Positions 49,529 to 59,248 are shown, counted from the stretch's first letter. The stretch is DNA of 64,000 bases from Ensifer adhaerens (GCF_013283195.1 NZ_JABEKT010000005.1:112684-176683); one strand, 5' to 3'. Notes: a model not told the origin generated them from the letters alone. Numbers and translations are program-made.

Positions 49529-49836
49529 CGTTTTCAGTCCCCGAATCCAAACACCCGGCAAGAGCGGCTCATGCTCGTGACCGGGTAGCCCAAACGTCCT
49601 GTTGCAAGAGTGCCCCGGCGCCGCCGCTGGTCGCACCATCGCGACCTTTATTAGCTTATGGTTGCCTTCTTGCCGTCAATTTTGGTCAAAGGATGACGTG
49701 CGCTGCACAAATCCTGATGGGCTGATTAAGACACCATTATGGTTAAGGGAGTGTTACCGCGACTGTGTCTTTCCGGCCGCAGTCGGCTGCGCGTGCCCAT
49801 CGCGGAACTTCCCCGCGCGGCGGACGTTTTCGGGAC
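49529..49836. other. Divergent promoter region between tolQ and the ku cassette
   Basis: These 308 bases separate oppositely oriented genes and should hold promoters for both. A TTAA-containing AT-rich patch lies near 49726-49750. No gene is supported. Confidence 0.4.
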
Positions 49837-50127
49837 ATGAACACGCACACGACACGACACCGCGCCCGGCGAGCCGCCGCCCAGCACTTCGATCAGCGCG
49901 ACCGCCTGATCCTCGCGCTCTATGCGCAGCTGAAGGCTGAGCGCGAAACGCGCGCCGCCCTTGAGGAGGCACTCGCCAACGGCGTGTTGTCGAGCGAAGT
50001 GCTGCAGGCCATCGTCGCCGATCCCATCCCCGCCATTACCAGCGAAGACATCGCAGGCATCGAGCAGGCCCTCGCCCACGATGCGGCCCGCGCACAGACC
50101 GCCAAACCATTGAACGGAGAACGCTGA
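49837..50127 (+). CDS. Small hypothetical protein coupled to ku
   Basis: This 96-residue helical, Ala/Arg-rich protein (MNTHTTRHRARRAAAQHFDQ) starts at the ATG at 49837. Its TGA shares its last base with the ku ATG (TGATG), so translation is coupled. The C-terminal half has a regular helical pattern (LEEALANGVLSSEVLQAIVA). I recognise no family. Coupling to ku hints at a role in, or regulation of, end joining (inference). Confidence 0.65.
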   Translation: MNTHTTRHRARRAAAQHFDQRDRLILALYAQLKAERETRAALEEALANGVLSSEVLQAIVADPIPAITSEDIAGIEQALAHDAARAQTAKPLNGER

Positions 50128-50972
50128 TGCCTTCCCGCGCGCTCTGGAAGGGCCAGCTCCGGCTTTCCCTTGTCTCGATCCCGGTCGAGCTTTTCAGCGC
50201 CACACGCTCCGGCGCCAACGTCTCGTTCCGCCAGATCCACGAGCCGTCGGGCAAGCCCGTGCACTATGAAAAGGTCGTCGACGGTATCGGACCTGTGGAC
50301 ACCGACGACATCGTCAAGGGTTACGAATACGAACCCGGCAAATACGTATTGCTGGAGCCGAAGGAAGTGGATTCGATCAAGCTGGAGACGAAGAAGACGC
50401 TGGAGCTCGTGCAGTTCGTCGGCGCCTGCGACATATCACCGATCTATTTCGACAAGCCCTATTATCTCGTGCCGACCGACGACCTTGCCGAGGATGCCTA
50501 TCGGGTTGTGCGTGATGCCCTGCGGGCTGCCTCCAAGGTCGGGCTCGGCCAGCTGACTCTGCGGGGCCGGGAATATCTCGTTGCGGTCAAACCCTGCGGC
50601 GACGGCCTCCTGCTGGAGACGCTGCGCTACGCCGACGAGCTGCGCAAGGCGGACCCGCTGTTCTCCGGCCTGTCAGGCAAGAAGGCGGACAAGGAGCTGC
50701 TTGATGTCGCAACCGCGCTGATCGACCGCAAAACGGCGCCGTTCGATGCCGCCGTCTTCAAGGACAACTACACCGCCGCGCTGACAGATCTGGTCAAGCG
50801 CAAGATGAAGGGCAAGGCGGCCCGCGTCTCGGTGGATGAAGACGAACGGGCTTCATCTGGAAGCGACAACGTCATCGACCTGATGTCGGCCCTGAAAAAG
50901 AGTCTCGAAAGTAGCGGCAAAAAACCGCCCGCGAAACCGGCCTCGACCGCCCGCCGCCGCAAATCCGCGTGA
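50127..50972 (+). CDS. ku: Ku, non-homologous end-joining DNA-end-binding protein
   Basis: This 281-residue bacterial Ku has the beta-barrel core (LWKGQLRLSLVSIPVELFSA, PVHYEKVVDGIGPVDTDDIV) and a Lys-rich C-terminal tail (KKPPAKPASTARRRKSA). Ku forms a homodimeric ring on double-strand break ends and recruits LigD. ligD starts 8 bases downstream, so the pair forms one operon. Confidence 0.97.
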   Translation: MPSRALWKGQLRLSLVSIPVELFSATRSGANVSFRQIHEPSGKPVHYEKVVDGIGPVDTDDIVKGYEYEPGKYVLLEPKEVDSIKLETKKTLELVQFVGACDISPIYFDKPYYLVPTDDLAEDAYRVVRDALRAASKVGLGQLTLRGREYLVAVKPCGDGLLLETLRYADELRKADPLFSGLSGKKADKELLDVATALIDRKTAPFDAAVFKDNYTAALTDLVKRKMKGKAARVSVDEDERASSGSDNVIDLMSALKKSLESSGKKPPAKPASTARRRKSA

Positions 50973-50980
50973 GGTGACCG

Positions 50981-53611
50981 ATGGCTGCCCGCCAGAACCC
51001 GCTTTCCGAATACAACCGGCGCCGCGATTTTTCCAAGACAGGTGAGCCCGTGGGCAAGGCGGCACCGGCGCGCAAGGGCCAGAAGCGTTTCCTCGTACAG
51101 AAACACGATGCAACCCGGCTGCATTACGATTTTCGCCTGGAGTGGGGCGGTGTCCTGAAAAGCTGGGCGGTGACCCGCGGACCGAGCCTCAATCCGGACG
51201 ACAAGCGGCTGGCGGTGCGCACCGAGGATCACCCGATGGCCTATGGCGATTTCGAAGGGACGATCCCGGAAAAGCAGTATGGCGGCGGCACCGTGATGCT
51301 CTGGGACGCCGGCTGGTGGGAGCCCGACAACGATCCTGACGAAGGGCTGCAAGAAGGCAAGCTGAAGTTCCACCTGCATGGCGAGCGCATGCGAGGCGGC
51401 TGGGCGCTGGTACGCATGCGACCGCGTCCGGGCGAAAAGCGCGAAAACTGGTTGCTGATCAAGGAGACCGACGACGTCGCCTCCGACTATGGCGAAAGCC
51501 TGATCGAGAACCACATGACCAGCGTCTTTACCGGCCGCACCATGACGGAGATTGCCGACGGAAAAGGCGAAAGCAAGAAACACGTCTGGCAGTCTGAAAA
51601 GAGCGCCGCCGCCAACGTGAAGGCTGGTGCAATCGCCGAGGAGCGCCCGAAACGAACGACGCACAAGCGATCAGGCAAACCACCGCCCTTTCAAAATCCG
51701 CAACTTGCCACGCTTGTCTCAGCGCCGCCTGAGGGCGACGACTGGCTGAACGAGGTGAAATTCGACGGCTACCGGCTGCTCGTGGCGGTCGGTGGCGGCG
51801 AGGCCGTGTGCTACACGCGCACTGGGCTCGATTGGAGCGAGAAGTTTCACACGATTGCCGACACGCTGGTAGAACTCGACTGCAACTCGGCTCTGCTGGA
51901 CGGCGAGGCAGTGGCGGCAGGCGGTGTAGGCTCGTCGTTCTCAGCACTGCAGAAAGCGCTGAAACACGGCGGCGACACCCGCTTTTATGCCTTCGATCTC
52001 TTGGAGCTGAATGGCCGCGACCTGCGCAAGACGCCGCTGGTCGAACGAAAGGGTGAGCTGAAAGCCTTGCTCGATGCCATGGGCCCGTCCGGCACGGTGC
52101 TCTACAGCGAGCATGTGCGCGGCAACGGCGCCGAGGTCTTTGCCGCCATGTGCAAGTCCGGCCAGGAAGGCATCATTGCCAAGCAAGCGGACGCCCCATA
52201 CCAGAACCGGCGCACGCGCAGCTGGCTGAAGATCAAATGCACGAAACGCCAGGAATTCGTGATCGGCGGCTATTCTCCTTCCGCGAAAAAGGGACGCGCC
52301 TTCGCCTCGCTGCTCGTCGGAACGTTCGAAAATGGCAAACTTGTCTACCAGGGCCGGGTCGGCACTGGTTTCGACGAGGCGCGGATGGAAGAGCTTGCCG
52401 ACGCCTTTGCCAAACGCCGGCGCAAAACGCCACCTTTCGCGACAGTGCCGGATGAGATCGCCCGAGACGCAATCTGGTTGACACCCGATCTGGTCGCCGA
52501 GGTCGACTTCGCCGAATTCACTGACGACGGACACATTCGTCATGGCGCCTTCGAAGGGCTGCGCCGCGACAAGGAGGCAAAGACCGTGACACTCGAAAGA
52601 CCGAAGGCAACGAAAGAGCCCAAAGCGCGTGCCGAACACACACCAGACACCGCCAAACGTGCTTCGGGCAAAGCCCAGCGTGCTCGGGGCAAGACATCGC
52701 ACGAAGCGAACCGCGATGCGGACGACACCGTTCTCGGCATTCGCATCACGCATCCGGAGCGTGAGCTGTTCGAGGGTGAGCGCATCACCAAACTCGATCT
52801 CGCGCGCTACTACGCGGTCGTGGCCGAGAAGATGCTGCCCTTAGCAGGCGGTCACCTGCTCTCGCTGATGCGGTGCCCGCAGGGTGGTCGCGGCCAATGC
52901 TTTTACCAGAAGCATGCCAGCGAGGGTTTTCCGGGCGAAATCCATGAGACGCCTGTGAAGGAATCCTCCGGCGATACCGAGAATTACATGTATGTGCGCG
53001 ACGCCAAGGGGCTTGTCGCCGCGGTTCAGATGGGAACGCTCGAATTCCACATCTGGGGATCGCCCGTCGACAAGCTGGAGACGCCGGACCGGCTGGTGTT
53101 CGACCTCGACCCCGATCCGAGCGTCGGCTTTACGACCGTCAAGAAGGCAGCATTAAGCCTCCGCGCTGCGCTCGACGAGATCGGCCTGAAATCGGTGCCG
53201 ATGGTGACCGGCGGCAAGGGCGTGCATGTCATCGTTCCGCTGACGCCCCGCGCACCCTGGGACGAAGCCAAGCGCTTCGCCAAGGCCTTTGCCCAGGGGT
53301 TCGCCGATCGCGATCCGGACCATTTCATTGCCACCATGTCAAAGGCGAAGCGCAAGGGCCGCATCTTCATCGACTGGCTGAGGAACGAGCGCGGCGCCAC
53401 CGCGATCGCCCCCTACTCCACCCGGGCCCGCGCCGGCGGGCCGGTGGCGACGCCCGTCAGCTGGAGCGAGCTTTCCGGTCTCGATGCGGCCAACGGTTTC
53501 CACATTCCCGAAATCCTTGAACGGATCGAAAGCGGCGTCGACCCCTGGTCCGACCTCAGCGACACCAGGCAGTCCCTGACCAGAAAGATACTGGACGCGC
53601 TGCCCGAGTAA
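50981..53611 (+). CDS. ligD: LigD, multifunctional ATP-dependent DNA ligase
   Basis: This 876-residue protein has three modules in rhizobial order. First comes a 3'-phosphoesterase (~25-165, VQKHDATRLHYDFRLEWGG, YGGGTVMLWDAGWWE). Next is the ligase (~235-540) with nucleotidyl lysine K260 in NEVKFDGYRLL. Last is a C-terminal primase/polymerase (~590-870) with the metal-binding DLDPDPSVGF. A charged Lys/Arg/Ala linker (~550-590) precedes the polymerase. It trims, fills and seals broken ends held by Ku. Confidence 0.97.
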   Translation: MAARQNPLSEYNRRRDFSKTGEPVGKAAPARKGQKRFLVQKHDATRLHYDFRLEWGGVLKSWAVTRGPSLNPDDKRLAVRTEDHPMAYGDFEGTIPEKQYGGGTVMLWDAGWWEPDNDPDEGLQEGKLKFHLHGERMRGGWALVRMRPRPGEKRENWLLIKETDDVASDYGESLIENHMTSVFTGRTMTEIADGKGESKKHVWQSEKSAAANVKAGAIAEERPKRTTHKRSGKPPPFQNPQLATLVSAPPEGDDWLNEVKFDGYRLLVAVGGGEAVCYTRTGLDWSEKFHTIADTLVELDCNSALLDGEAVAAGGVGSSFSALQKALKHGGDTRFYAFDLLELNGRDLRKTPLVERKGELKALLDAMGPSGTVLYSEHVRGNGAEVFAAMCKSGQEGIIAKQADAPYQNRRTRSWLKIKCTKRQEFVIGGYSPSAKKGRAFASLLVGTFENGKLVYQGRVGTGFDEARMEELADAFAKRRRKTPPFATVPDEIARDAIWLTPDLVAEVDFAEFTDDGHIRHGAFEGLRRDKEAKTVTLERPKATKEPKARAEHTPDTAKRASGKAQRARGKTSHEANRDADDTVLGIRITHPERELFEGERITKLDLARYYAVVAEKMLPLAGGHLLSLMRCPQGGRGQCFYQKHASEGFPGEIHETPVKESSGDTENYMYVRDAKGLVAAVQMGTLEFHIWGSPVDKLETPDRLVFDLDPDPSVGFTTVKKAALSLRAALDEIGLKSVPMVTGGKGVHVIVPLTPRAPWDEAKRFAKAFAQGFADRDPDHFIATMSKAKRKGRIFIDWLRNERGATAIAPYSTRARAGGPVATPVSWSELSGLDAANGFHIPEILERIESGVDPWSDLSDTRQSLTRKILDALPE

Positions 53612-53696
53612 GCGCCTAGGCTTGTTTTTTAAGCGGCCTTCCGGCAACAAAAGCGCCCCTCGAAACGGTCGCTGCGATGCTTGCAACGGGACCGAC

Positions 53697-54152
53697 TTAG
53701 CCTGCGCTTTGCCTTGCCCGTGTAAATTTTGTCGCCAGCGCTTCGGGCAGCCGGCGGGGGCGGCCCTGGCCATTGATGACGGCGATAATCACCTTGGCGG
53801 CGATCAGCAGCTGGCCATCGCGCCGGATCTCCTGCAGCAGTACCATCTTGGCGCCGCCGGCTTTCTCGGTGACCGTGCCGATCGTAAGGATATCGTCCAT
53901 GCGCGCCGGCGCCTTGAAGTCGATCTCCATGCGATGAACGACGAAAACGAGCCCTTCGCTGTCTCCTTCGATCGCCAGCGTCGCCTGCTCCACACCCAAG
54001 AGCCGCAGGAAATCCGTCCGGGCACGCTCCATGAAATGCAGGTAGCGGGCATGGTAGACGACACCGGAAAAATCGGTGTCTTCATAGTAGACGCGCTGGA
54101 CCAGCCGATGGCCGTCTTCGGTCAATTCGCCAGCAAGCGAGATCAGGGACAT
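53697..54152 (-). CDS. ybgC: YbgC, Tol-Pal-associated acyl-CoA thioesterase
   Basis: This 151-residue hot-dog-fold thioesterase has the catalytic motif YYEDTDFSGVVYHARYLHFM, with Asp in EDTDFSG. The family accepts short acyl-CoA or acyl-ACP and is usually encoded next to tolQ. Here the two are separated by the plus-strand ku-ligD cassette. It is convergent with ligD and divergent from sqdB. Confidence 0.93.
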   Translation of the reverse strand: MSLISLAGELTEDGHRLVQRVYYEDTDFSGVVYHARYLHFMERARTDFLRLLGVEQATLAIEGDSEGLVFVVHRMEIDFKAPARMDDILTIGTVTEKAGGAKMVLLQEIRRDGQLLIAAKVIIAVINGQGRPRRLPEALATKFTRARQSAG

Positions 54153-54278
54153 GCTTCTCTCCGACTAGAATTCCCAGATCCTGTGCAGCAACAAAAACGC
54201 ATTTGCAAGCATTGCAGCCCTGTCACAATCCTATCCTACACGTGGCACAGCTTTCCTTCCTGATCAGGAGATCCGTGC

Positions 54279-55499
54279 ATGAAGATTGCGATCCTCGGCG
54301 GCGATGGTTTCGTCGGCTGGCCAACGGCCCTTCATCTCTCCGATGCCGGCCACGACATTCACATCCTCGACAATCTCTCGCGCCGCTGGATCGACACGGA
54401 ACTTGGTGTTCAATCCCTGACCCCGATGGATTCGATCCAGGAGCGCACCCGCATCTGGCATGCCGAGACCGGTCGCCGCATCCACTTCAACCTGATCGAT
54501 CTAGCCCGCGACTACGATCTCTTAAAGAACTGGCTGGCGGACCATCGCCCCGACGCGATCGTGCATTTCGCCGAACAGCGCGCCGCGCCATATTCGATGA
54601 AGAGCGACCGGCACAAGAACTACACCGTCAACAACAACGTCAATGCCACCCACAATCTACTGAACGCATTGGTCGAACTCGAACTTGATGCGCATCTGGT
54701 CCATCTCGGCACCATGGGCGTCTACGGATATTCCACCGTCGGCGCGGCGATCCCCGAGGGCTATCTGCCCGTGGGCATCGAGACGATGGCAGGGCAAACC
54801 GTGAGCCAGGAGATCCTCTACCCCTCCAATCCCGGCTCGATCTACCACATGACCAAGTGCCTGGATCAGTTGCTTTTCCAGTTCTACGCCAAGAACGACG
54901 GCCTCAGGATCACCGATCTGCACCAGGGGATCGTCTGGGGCACCCATACCGAACAGACCCGCCGACACCCCCAGCTGATCAACCGCTTCGACTACGACGG
55001 CGACTACGGCACCGTCCTCAACCGCTTCCTCATCCAGGCGGCGATCGGCTATCCCCTGACCGTTCATGGCTCCGGCGGCCAGACGCGCGCCTTCATCCAC
55101 ATCCAGGATTCCGTTCGCTGCATCGAGCTGGCGCTGAAGCAGCCGCCGGCCCGCGGCAGCCGTGTCGAGATCTTCAACCAGATGACCGAAACCCATCGTG
55201 TGCGCGATCTCGCCGAAATGATCGCTGCAATATCCGGCTCGCAGATCGCCTGGTTGCCCAACCCGCGCAAGGAAGCGGCGGAAAACGAGCTGGTCGTACA
55301 CAACGAAAAGTTCCTGTCGCTCGGCCTTGATCCGACCCGCCTCCGAGATGGCCTCTTGTCCGAAATCGTCGATGTCGCCAAAAAATTCGCCTATCGCGTC
55401 GATCGCGCGCGCGTCCCGGCCGTGTCCGCCTGGACCAGGGATATCGCCACGCGCATCAACCATGATCCCGAGGGCAAGCGGCTGAAATCCGTTTCATGA
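54279..55499 (+). CDS. sqdB: UDP-sulfoquinovose synthase SqdB
   Basis: This 406-residue short-chain dehydrogenase/epimerase-fold enzyme makes UDP-sulfoquinovose from UDP-glucose and sulfite. The NAD site is ILGGDGFVGWPTALHL, the active-site Thr lies in HLGTMGVYGYS, and the YxxxK pair is in SIYHMTKCLDQLL. Substrate-site residues (HFAEQRAAPYSM, IVWGTHTEQT) follow SQD1/SqdB, not ordinary epimerases. It heads a three-gene operon, overlapping sqdD by 4 bases. Confidence 0.93.
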   Translation: MKIAILGGDGFVGWPTALHLSDAGHDIHILDNLSRRWIDTELGVQSLTPMDSIQERTRIWHAETGRRIHFNLIDLARDYDLLKNWLADHRPDAIVHFAEQRAAPYSMKSDRHKNYTVNNNVNATHNLLNALVELELDAHLVHLGTMGVYGYSTVGAAIPEGYLPVGIETMAGQTVSQEILYPSNPGSIYHMTKCLDQLLFQFYAKNDGLRITDLHQGIVWGTHTEQTRRHPQLINRFDYDGDYGTVLNRFLIQAAIGYPLTVHGSGGQTRAFIHIQDSVRCIELALKQPPARGSRVEIFNQMTETHRVRDLAEMIAAISGSQIAWLPNPRKEAAENELVVHNEKFLSLGLDPTRLRDGLLSEIVDVAKKFAYRVDRARVPAVSAWTRDIATRINHDPEGKRLKSVS

Positions 55500-56359
55500 C
55501 ATCGTTCGAAGACCAACCGGAGGGGCTCCGCCCCTCTTCCCCCGCCGCCTCCAACCATGCGTTCGTGACGCTCGTCACCAACGAGGATTATGCGCTCGGC
55601 GCCCGCGCGCTCGCCCGCTCGATCCGTCTGACGAAGACCCCGGCCGATATCGTCGTCCTCCACACGGGCTGCGTGTCGGCCGAGGCACTCGCGCCGCTTT
55701 CGGCCTTCGATTGCCGCCTTGTCGAAACCGATCTGCTGCCGCTCTCGCATGCCTTCAACGAACGCCACGCCCGCCGCAACGTCCACGACAAGGCGCCGTT
55801 CACCAAGGGGCGCAAGCCGGCCTTTCACTCACCGCTCGACAATTTCTGCAAGCTGCGGCTCTGGCAACTGACGGCCTACCGTCGCTGCGTGTTCATCGAT
55901 GCGGACGCCATCTTTCTCAAAAACATCGACCGGCTCTTTCACTACCCGGAGTTTTCCGCGGCGCCGAATGTTTATGAAAGCCTTGCCGATTTTCACCGGC
56001 TGAATTCGGGCGTCTTTGTCGCCGAACCATCGACGGTGACGTTCGCAGCAATGCTCGACAGGCTCGATGCGCCCGACGCCTTCTGGCCGCGTACCGACCA
56101 GACCTTCCTGCAGACCTTCTTTCCCGATTGGCACGGCCTGCCGGTGACCATGAACATGCTGCAATATGTCTGGTTCAACCTGCCCGATCTTTGGGACTGG
56201 TCGTCGATCGGCGTGCTGCACTATCAGTATGAAAAGCCGTGGGAGAAGGATCACCCGCGGGCCGGGCAGCTTCAGCCGCTGATCGATCTCTGGTTCGCCT
56301 ATCTGACCGGCGAGGGCATTCCCGACATCGCAACTCTCGCCAATCCGGCCCCGTCATGA
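55496..56359 (+). CDS. sqdD: SqdD glycosyltransferase (glycogenin/GT8-like)
   Basis: This 287-residue GT8-type transferase has the DxD-like metal motif CVFIDADAIFLKNID and the FHRLNSGVFVAEPS acceptor region. In rhizobia SqdD is thought to transfer sulfoquinovose to diacylglycerol, replacing the plant or cyanobacterial enzyme. It overlaps both sqdB and sqdC by 4 bases (ATGA), so the three proteins are made together. Confidence 0.88.
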   Translation: MTSFEDQPEGLRPSSPAASNHAFVTLVTNEDYALGARALARSIRLTKTPADIVVLHTGCVSAEALAPLSAFDCRLVETDLLPLSHAFNERHARRNVHDKAPFTKGRKPAFHSPLDNFCKLRLWQLTAYRRCVFIDADAIFLKNIDRLFHYPEFSAAPNVYESLADFHRLNSGVFVAEPSTVTFAAMLDRLDAPDAFWPRTDQTFLQTFFPDWHGLPVTMNMLQYVWFNLPDLWDWSSIGVLHYQYEKPWEKDHPRAGQLQPLIDLWFAYLTGEGIPDIATLANPAPS

Positions 56360-57246
56360 GTCGCGTGCTCGTCACCGGCGGCACCGGCTTTGTCGGACGC
56401 TTCATCGTCGAGCATCTGCTGGCGAGGGGATACGACGTGGTTGTCGGCGGCCGCACGCCGCCCGCTCCCGCCTTGTTTTCGAAACCCGTGGCCTTCGTTG
56501 CGCTGACACTCGACCCGGATATTGACCAGAGCCCTGCCTTCCGCCACGTCGACCACTTCGTCCACGCCGCCTTCCAGCATGTCGAAGGCCGTTATCGTGG
56601 CGGCGAAGGGAGTGACCCGGAAGGGTTCCGCCGCAGCAATCTCGATGGCTCGGCCACCCTGTTTCGAACCGCGCGCGACCAGGGCATAAAGCGGTGCGTC
56701 TTCCTGTCGAGCCGCGCCGTCTACGGCAGACAGCCGCCGGGAGCAGACCTCTTTGAAGAAACGCCCTGCCACCCTGAAAGCCTCTACGGCGCCCTCAAGC
56801 TGGAAGCCGAAAACGAACTCGCCAAGCTGAACACGGACGGTTTCAAGGCGGTGAGCCTGCGCGTGACCGGTGTCTACGGACGACCAGGTCGGGGCGGCGG
56901 TCACAAATGGCAGTCGCTTTTCGATGATTATCTTTCGGGTGGTGCGATTGTTCCGCGCGCCGGCACCGAGGTGCATGGTGACGATGTCGCCGCCGCCGTG
57001 CGCCTTGTCCTCGAAACACCATCGAGCAGCCAGCCGGACGGCGTGTTCAACGTCTCCGATGTCCTAATAGACAATCGTGCCATCCTGGCATTGGTCAAAA
57101 ATATCAGCGGAAGCCCTCATGCCCTTCCCGCCCCGGCCGTGCTGACGGCGTTCAACACCATGAATACAGAGAAGATCCGAGCACTGGGCTGGCAGCCGGG
57201 CGGGCTGAAACGGCTCCAGGCAAGCGTGGCGAGCCTGCTCGCCTGA
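56356..57246 (+). CDS. sqdC: SqdC NAD(P)-dependent oxidoreductase/epimerase-like protein
   Basis: This 296-residue SDR-family protein starts at the ATG at 56356 with the nucleotide motif VLVTGGTGFVGRFIVEHLL and a YxxxK site (ESLYGALKLEAE). In rhizobia sqdC is needed for normal sulfolipid levels, and its exact reaction is unresolved. It closes the sqdBDC operon and is followed by a strong terminator. Confidence 0.88.
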   Translation: MSRVLVTGGTGFVGRFIVEHLLARGYDVVVGGRTPPAPALFSKPVAFVALTLDPDIDQSPAFRHVDHFVHAAFQHVEGRYRGGEGSDPEGFRRSNLDGSATLFRTARDQGIKRCVFLSSRAVYGRQPPGADLFEETPCHPESLYGALKLEAENELAKLNTDGFKAVSLRVTGVYGRPGRGGGHKWQSLFDDYLSGGAIVPRAGTEVHGDDVAAAVRLVLETPSSSQPDGVFNVSDVLIDNRAILALVKNISGSPHALPAPAVLTAFNTMNTEKIRALGWQPGGLKRLQASVASLLA

Positions 57247-57288
57247 CGGTCACCTGTTCGCCACGGCCATTCGCACCGCCAAAAGCAG

Positions 57289-57322
57289 AAAGGCCCGGCG
57301 TCGTGTGCGACGCCGGGCCTTT
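57289..57322. terminator. Bidirectional terminator after sqdC
   Basis: The perfect 14-bp stem AAAGGCCCGGCGTC / GACGCCGGGCCTTT with a 6-base loop lies between two convergent genes. Confidence 0.9.
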
Positions 57323-57365
57323 CCTTTCGGTCACGGGTCAAATTCAGACCCGTGATCCCCCAAAA

Positions 57366-58034
57366 TCAAGCAACAGAGGGCAGACCCATCATCGGCTCGA
57401 CCCGCGTTTTCATCTGCACGGCCGGCTTCTTGTCCGCCGGAAGCACGAAGAGAAGGCTGTGCGAGATGACGATCGCCGCTGCGAGCAGCACGCCATAAGC
57501 CATCAGGATCACCGTCATCGGAACGACGAAGTTGAGCTGCGGCAATGCGCCAAGCATCAGCGGCACGTACCAGGAGGTTGCCGATACGGCACCGGAGACG
57601 AGGAAGGTGCTGCGCTGTTTGGTCGACATGCCTTCCATCAGCGATCGGCCGATCTGCATCTTCACCTTCGGCAGGATCACCGCATGGATGAAGGCGCCAT
57701 TGACCGTCAGGATGGCAACAATGGTCATTTTCGCCCAGACCTTTTCATTGCCGAGTTTGATCGGTTCGAAAAAGCCGTAATAGGCAAGGAAGCCGAAGCC
57801 GGTGACCCACAGAAGGATCAGGCCCCAATTCACGATCTTCGACCCGAAGTGGAACACCGCCCAGTGTTCCGGGGTCACTTTCCCCTTGATGAAGAACCGC
57901 ACGATCATCAGATCGAGAACGGTAGCAGCGCCCAATCCCAGCGCCAAGCCGATGAAATGGAGTATGCGAAGACCCGTCTTGAGTGCAGCGACTGGATCGA
58001 GGCTCAGCGTATTGATCAGAAACATGAGACCCAT
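57366..58034 (-). CDS. Multi-span integral membrane protein of unknown function
   Basis: This 222-residue protein has about six hydrophobic segments (for example LHFIGLALGLGAATVLDLMI, VNWGLILLWVTGFGFLAYYG, FVVPMTVILMAYGVLLAAAI). The ATG at 58034 follows AAAAGG and gives MGLMFLINTLSLDP; the frame runs 16 codons further upstream. The pattern resembles DUF2269-like or copper-resistance D-like membrane proteins, but no metal motif is clear. Function unknown. Confidence 0.8.
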   Translation of the reverse strand: MGLMFLINTLSLDPVAALKTGLRILHFIGLALGLGAATVLDLMIVRFFIKGKVTPEHWAVFHFGSKIVNWGLILLWVTGFGFLAYYGFFEPIKLGNEKVWAKMTIVAILTVNGAFIHAVILPKVKMQIGRSLMEGMSTKQRSTFLVSGAVSATSWYVPLMLGALPQLNFVVPMTVILMAYGVLLAAAIVISHSLLFVLPADKKPAVQMKTRVEPMMGLPSVA

Positions 58035-58348
58035 TGAAAGTACCTTTTCGATATCGGCAGCATCACATGGGAACAGCGCCACCCCGAATGGCGCACCCTA
58101 AAAATTCCCTCAGACTGAATGAAATCTACGCTGAACTATAACCGCTTCTGTCTGTCCCTGGACGGCATGTGATACTGCTAATGCCCTTAATCGCCCGGCG
58201 TCTTGTTACTGTCGAAATCGGCTCAAAGCGCGGCGCAGATATGGCTAAAATAAGAATACAATAAAGTAGACATACTCCATACACAGATATTCAGCATCTT
58301 CCTTGGCGATATAGCCTCGAGATCGTGACGGCAACGGCAGTGACGATC

Positions 58349-59248
58349 CTAGCCGATGTCGATGGCAACGATCTCCGGCGGCGATCCGATCCGGATCGGC
58401 AAGTTCGAAAGCCCCAGTCCACCCGAGACGATCATGTGCCGGTCCCGCTCGATGATATGTCCGTAGGCATAACGGTTGCCGTATCGCGACGGGACGAGCG
58501 GTGAATACCCCAGGAGCCTCACCTGGCCGCCATGGGTATGACCTGCGAGTGTCAGCGAAACACGCGCGGGCACGTCGACGAAGATGTCCGGCTCGTGGGC
58601 CATGAGAATGATCGGCTCGTCGCCCTCGATACCCGCCAGCGTACCCGGCAAGTCATCCAGCCCCGGGATCATGCCGGAGCCATCGGGGGCCGGATAGCTC
58701 GGCTCGAGTTGATCGGCGAGACCCGCGAGCCAGAAGGATCGTCCGTCCTTTTCCAGGCGCAGTGCACGATTGTCATAAACGGGAATACCGACGCCGGCGA
58801 GCGCCCTGTGCGCGAGCGTCGGACCATGCCCCGCTCGGCTGGCAACCGGATCGTTGAGCCAATCGTGGTTGCCCATGATCGCATGGACACCGAGCGGCGC
58901 CTTCAGCCGCGCCAATGCATCGGCCCAACGAGCAGGCTCGACGAAGCCGGTCAGGCGCAGGCTGCTCATGTAGTCGCCGAGCAAAAGGATGATGTCGCCG
59001 CCAAGCGCACTGGCCTGATCGCAGATGCCGGCTATCCGGCTCACCGGCATCCAGGGCTCGCAGGCATGGATATCCGCCAGAACGACGATCCTCAGCTTCA
59101 GCCCTGACGGCCAATTGGCAGGTCGCAAGGCGTAAGACGTCACAAGCGGCCGCTTCAACGGCTCTACGCCGACGGCATAGGCGCTGGTGCCGAACCCAGC
59201 CATCATCAAACCGCCGAGAAGCTTGAGAAACCCGCGCCGCGCCAGCAT
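58349..59248 (-). CDS. Metallophosphoesterase with twin-arginine signal (copy 1)
   Basis: This 299-residue calcineurin-like phosphoesterase has the metal motifs DIHACEPWM, LLGDY, MGNHDW and LAGHTHGGQ in order. The N-terminus ARRGFLKLLGG is a Tat signal, so a folded metalloenzyme should be exported. It is a close paralogue of the next gene. The substrate is unknown; lipid A or UDP-diacylglucosamine-type and phosphodiester substrates are possible for this branch. Confidence 0.9.
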   Translation of the reverse strand: MLARRGFLKLLGGLMMAGFGTSAYAVGVEPLKRPLVTSYALRPANWPSGLKLRIVVLADIHACEPWMPVSRIAGICDQASALGGDIILLLGDYMSSLRLTGFVEPARWADALARLKAPLGVHAIMGNHDWLNDPVASRAGHGPTLAHRALAGVGIPVYDNRALRLEKDGRSFWLAGLADQLEPSYPAPDGSGMIPGLDDLPGTLAGIEGDEPIILMAHEPDIFVDVPARVSLTLAGHTHGGQVRLLGYSPLVPSRYGNRYAYGHIIERDRHMIVSGGLGLSNLPIRIGSPPEIVAIDIG

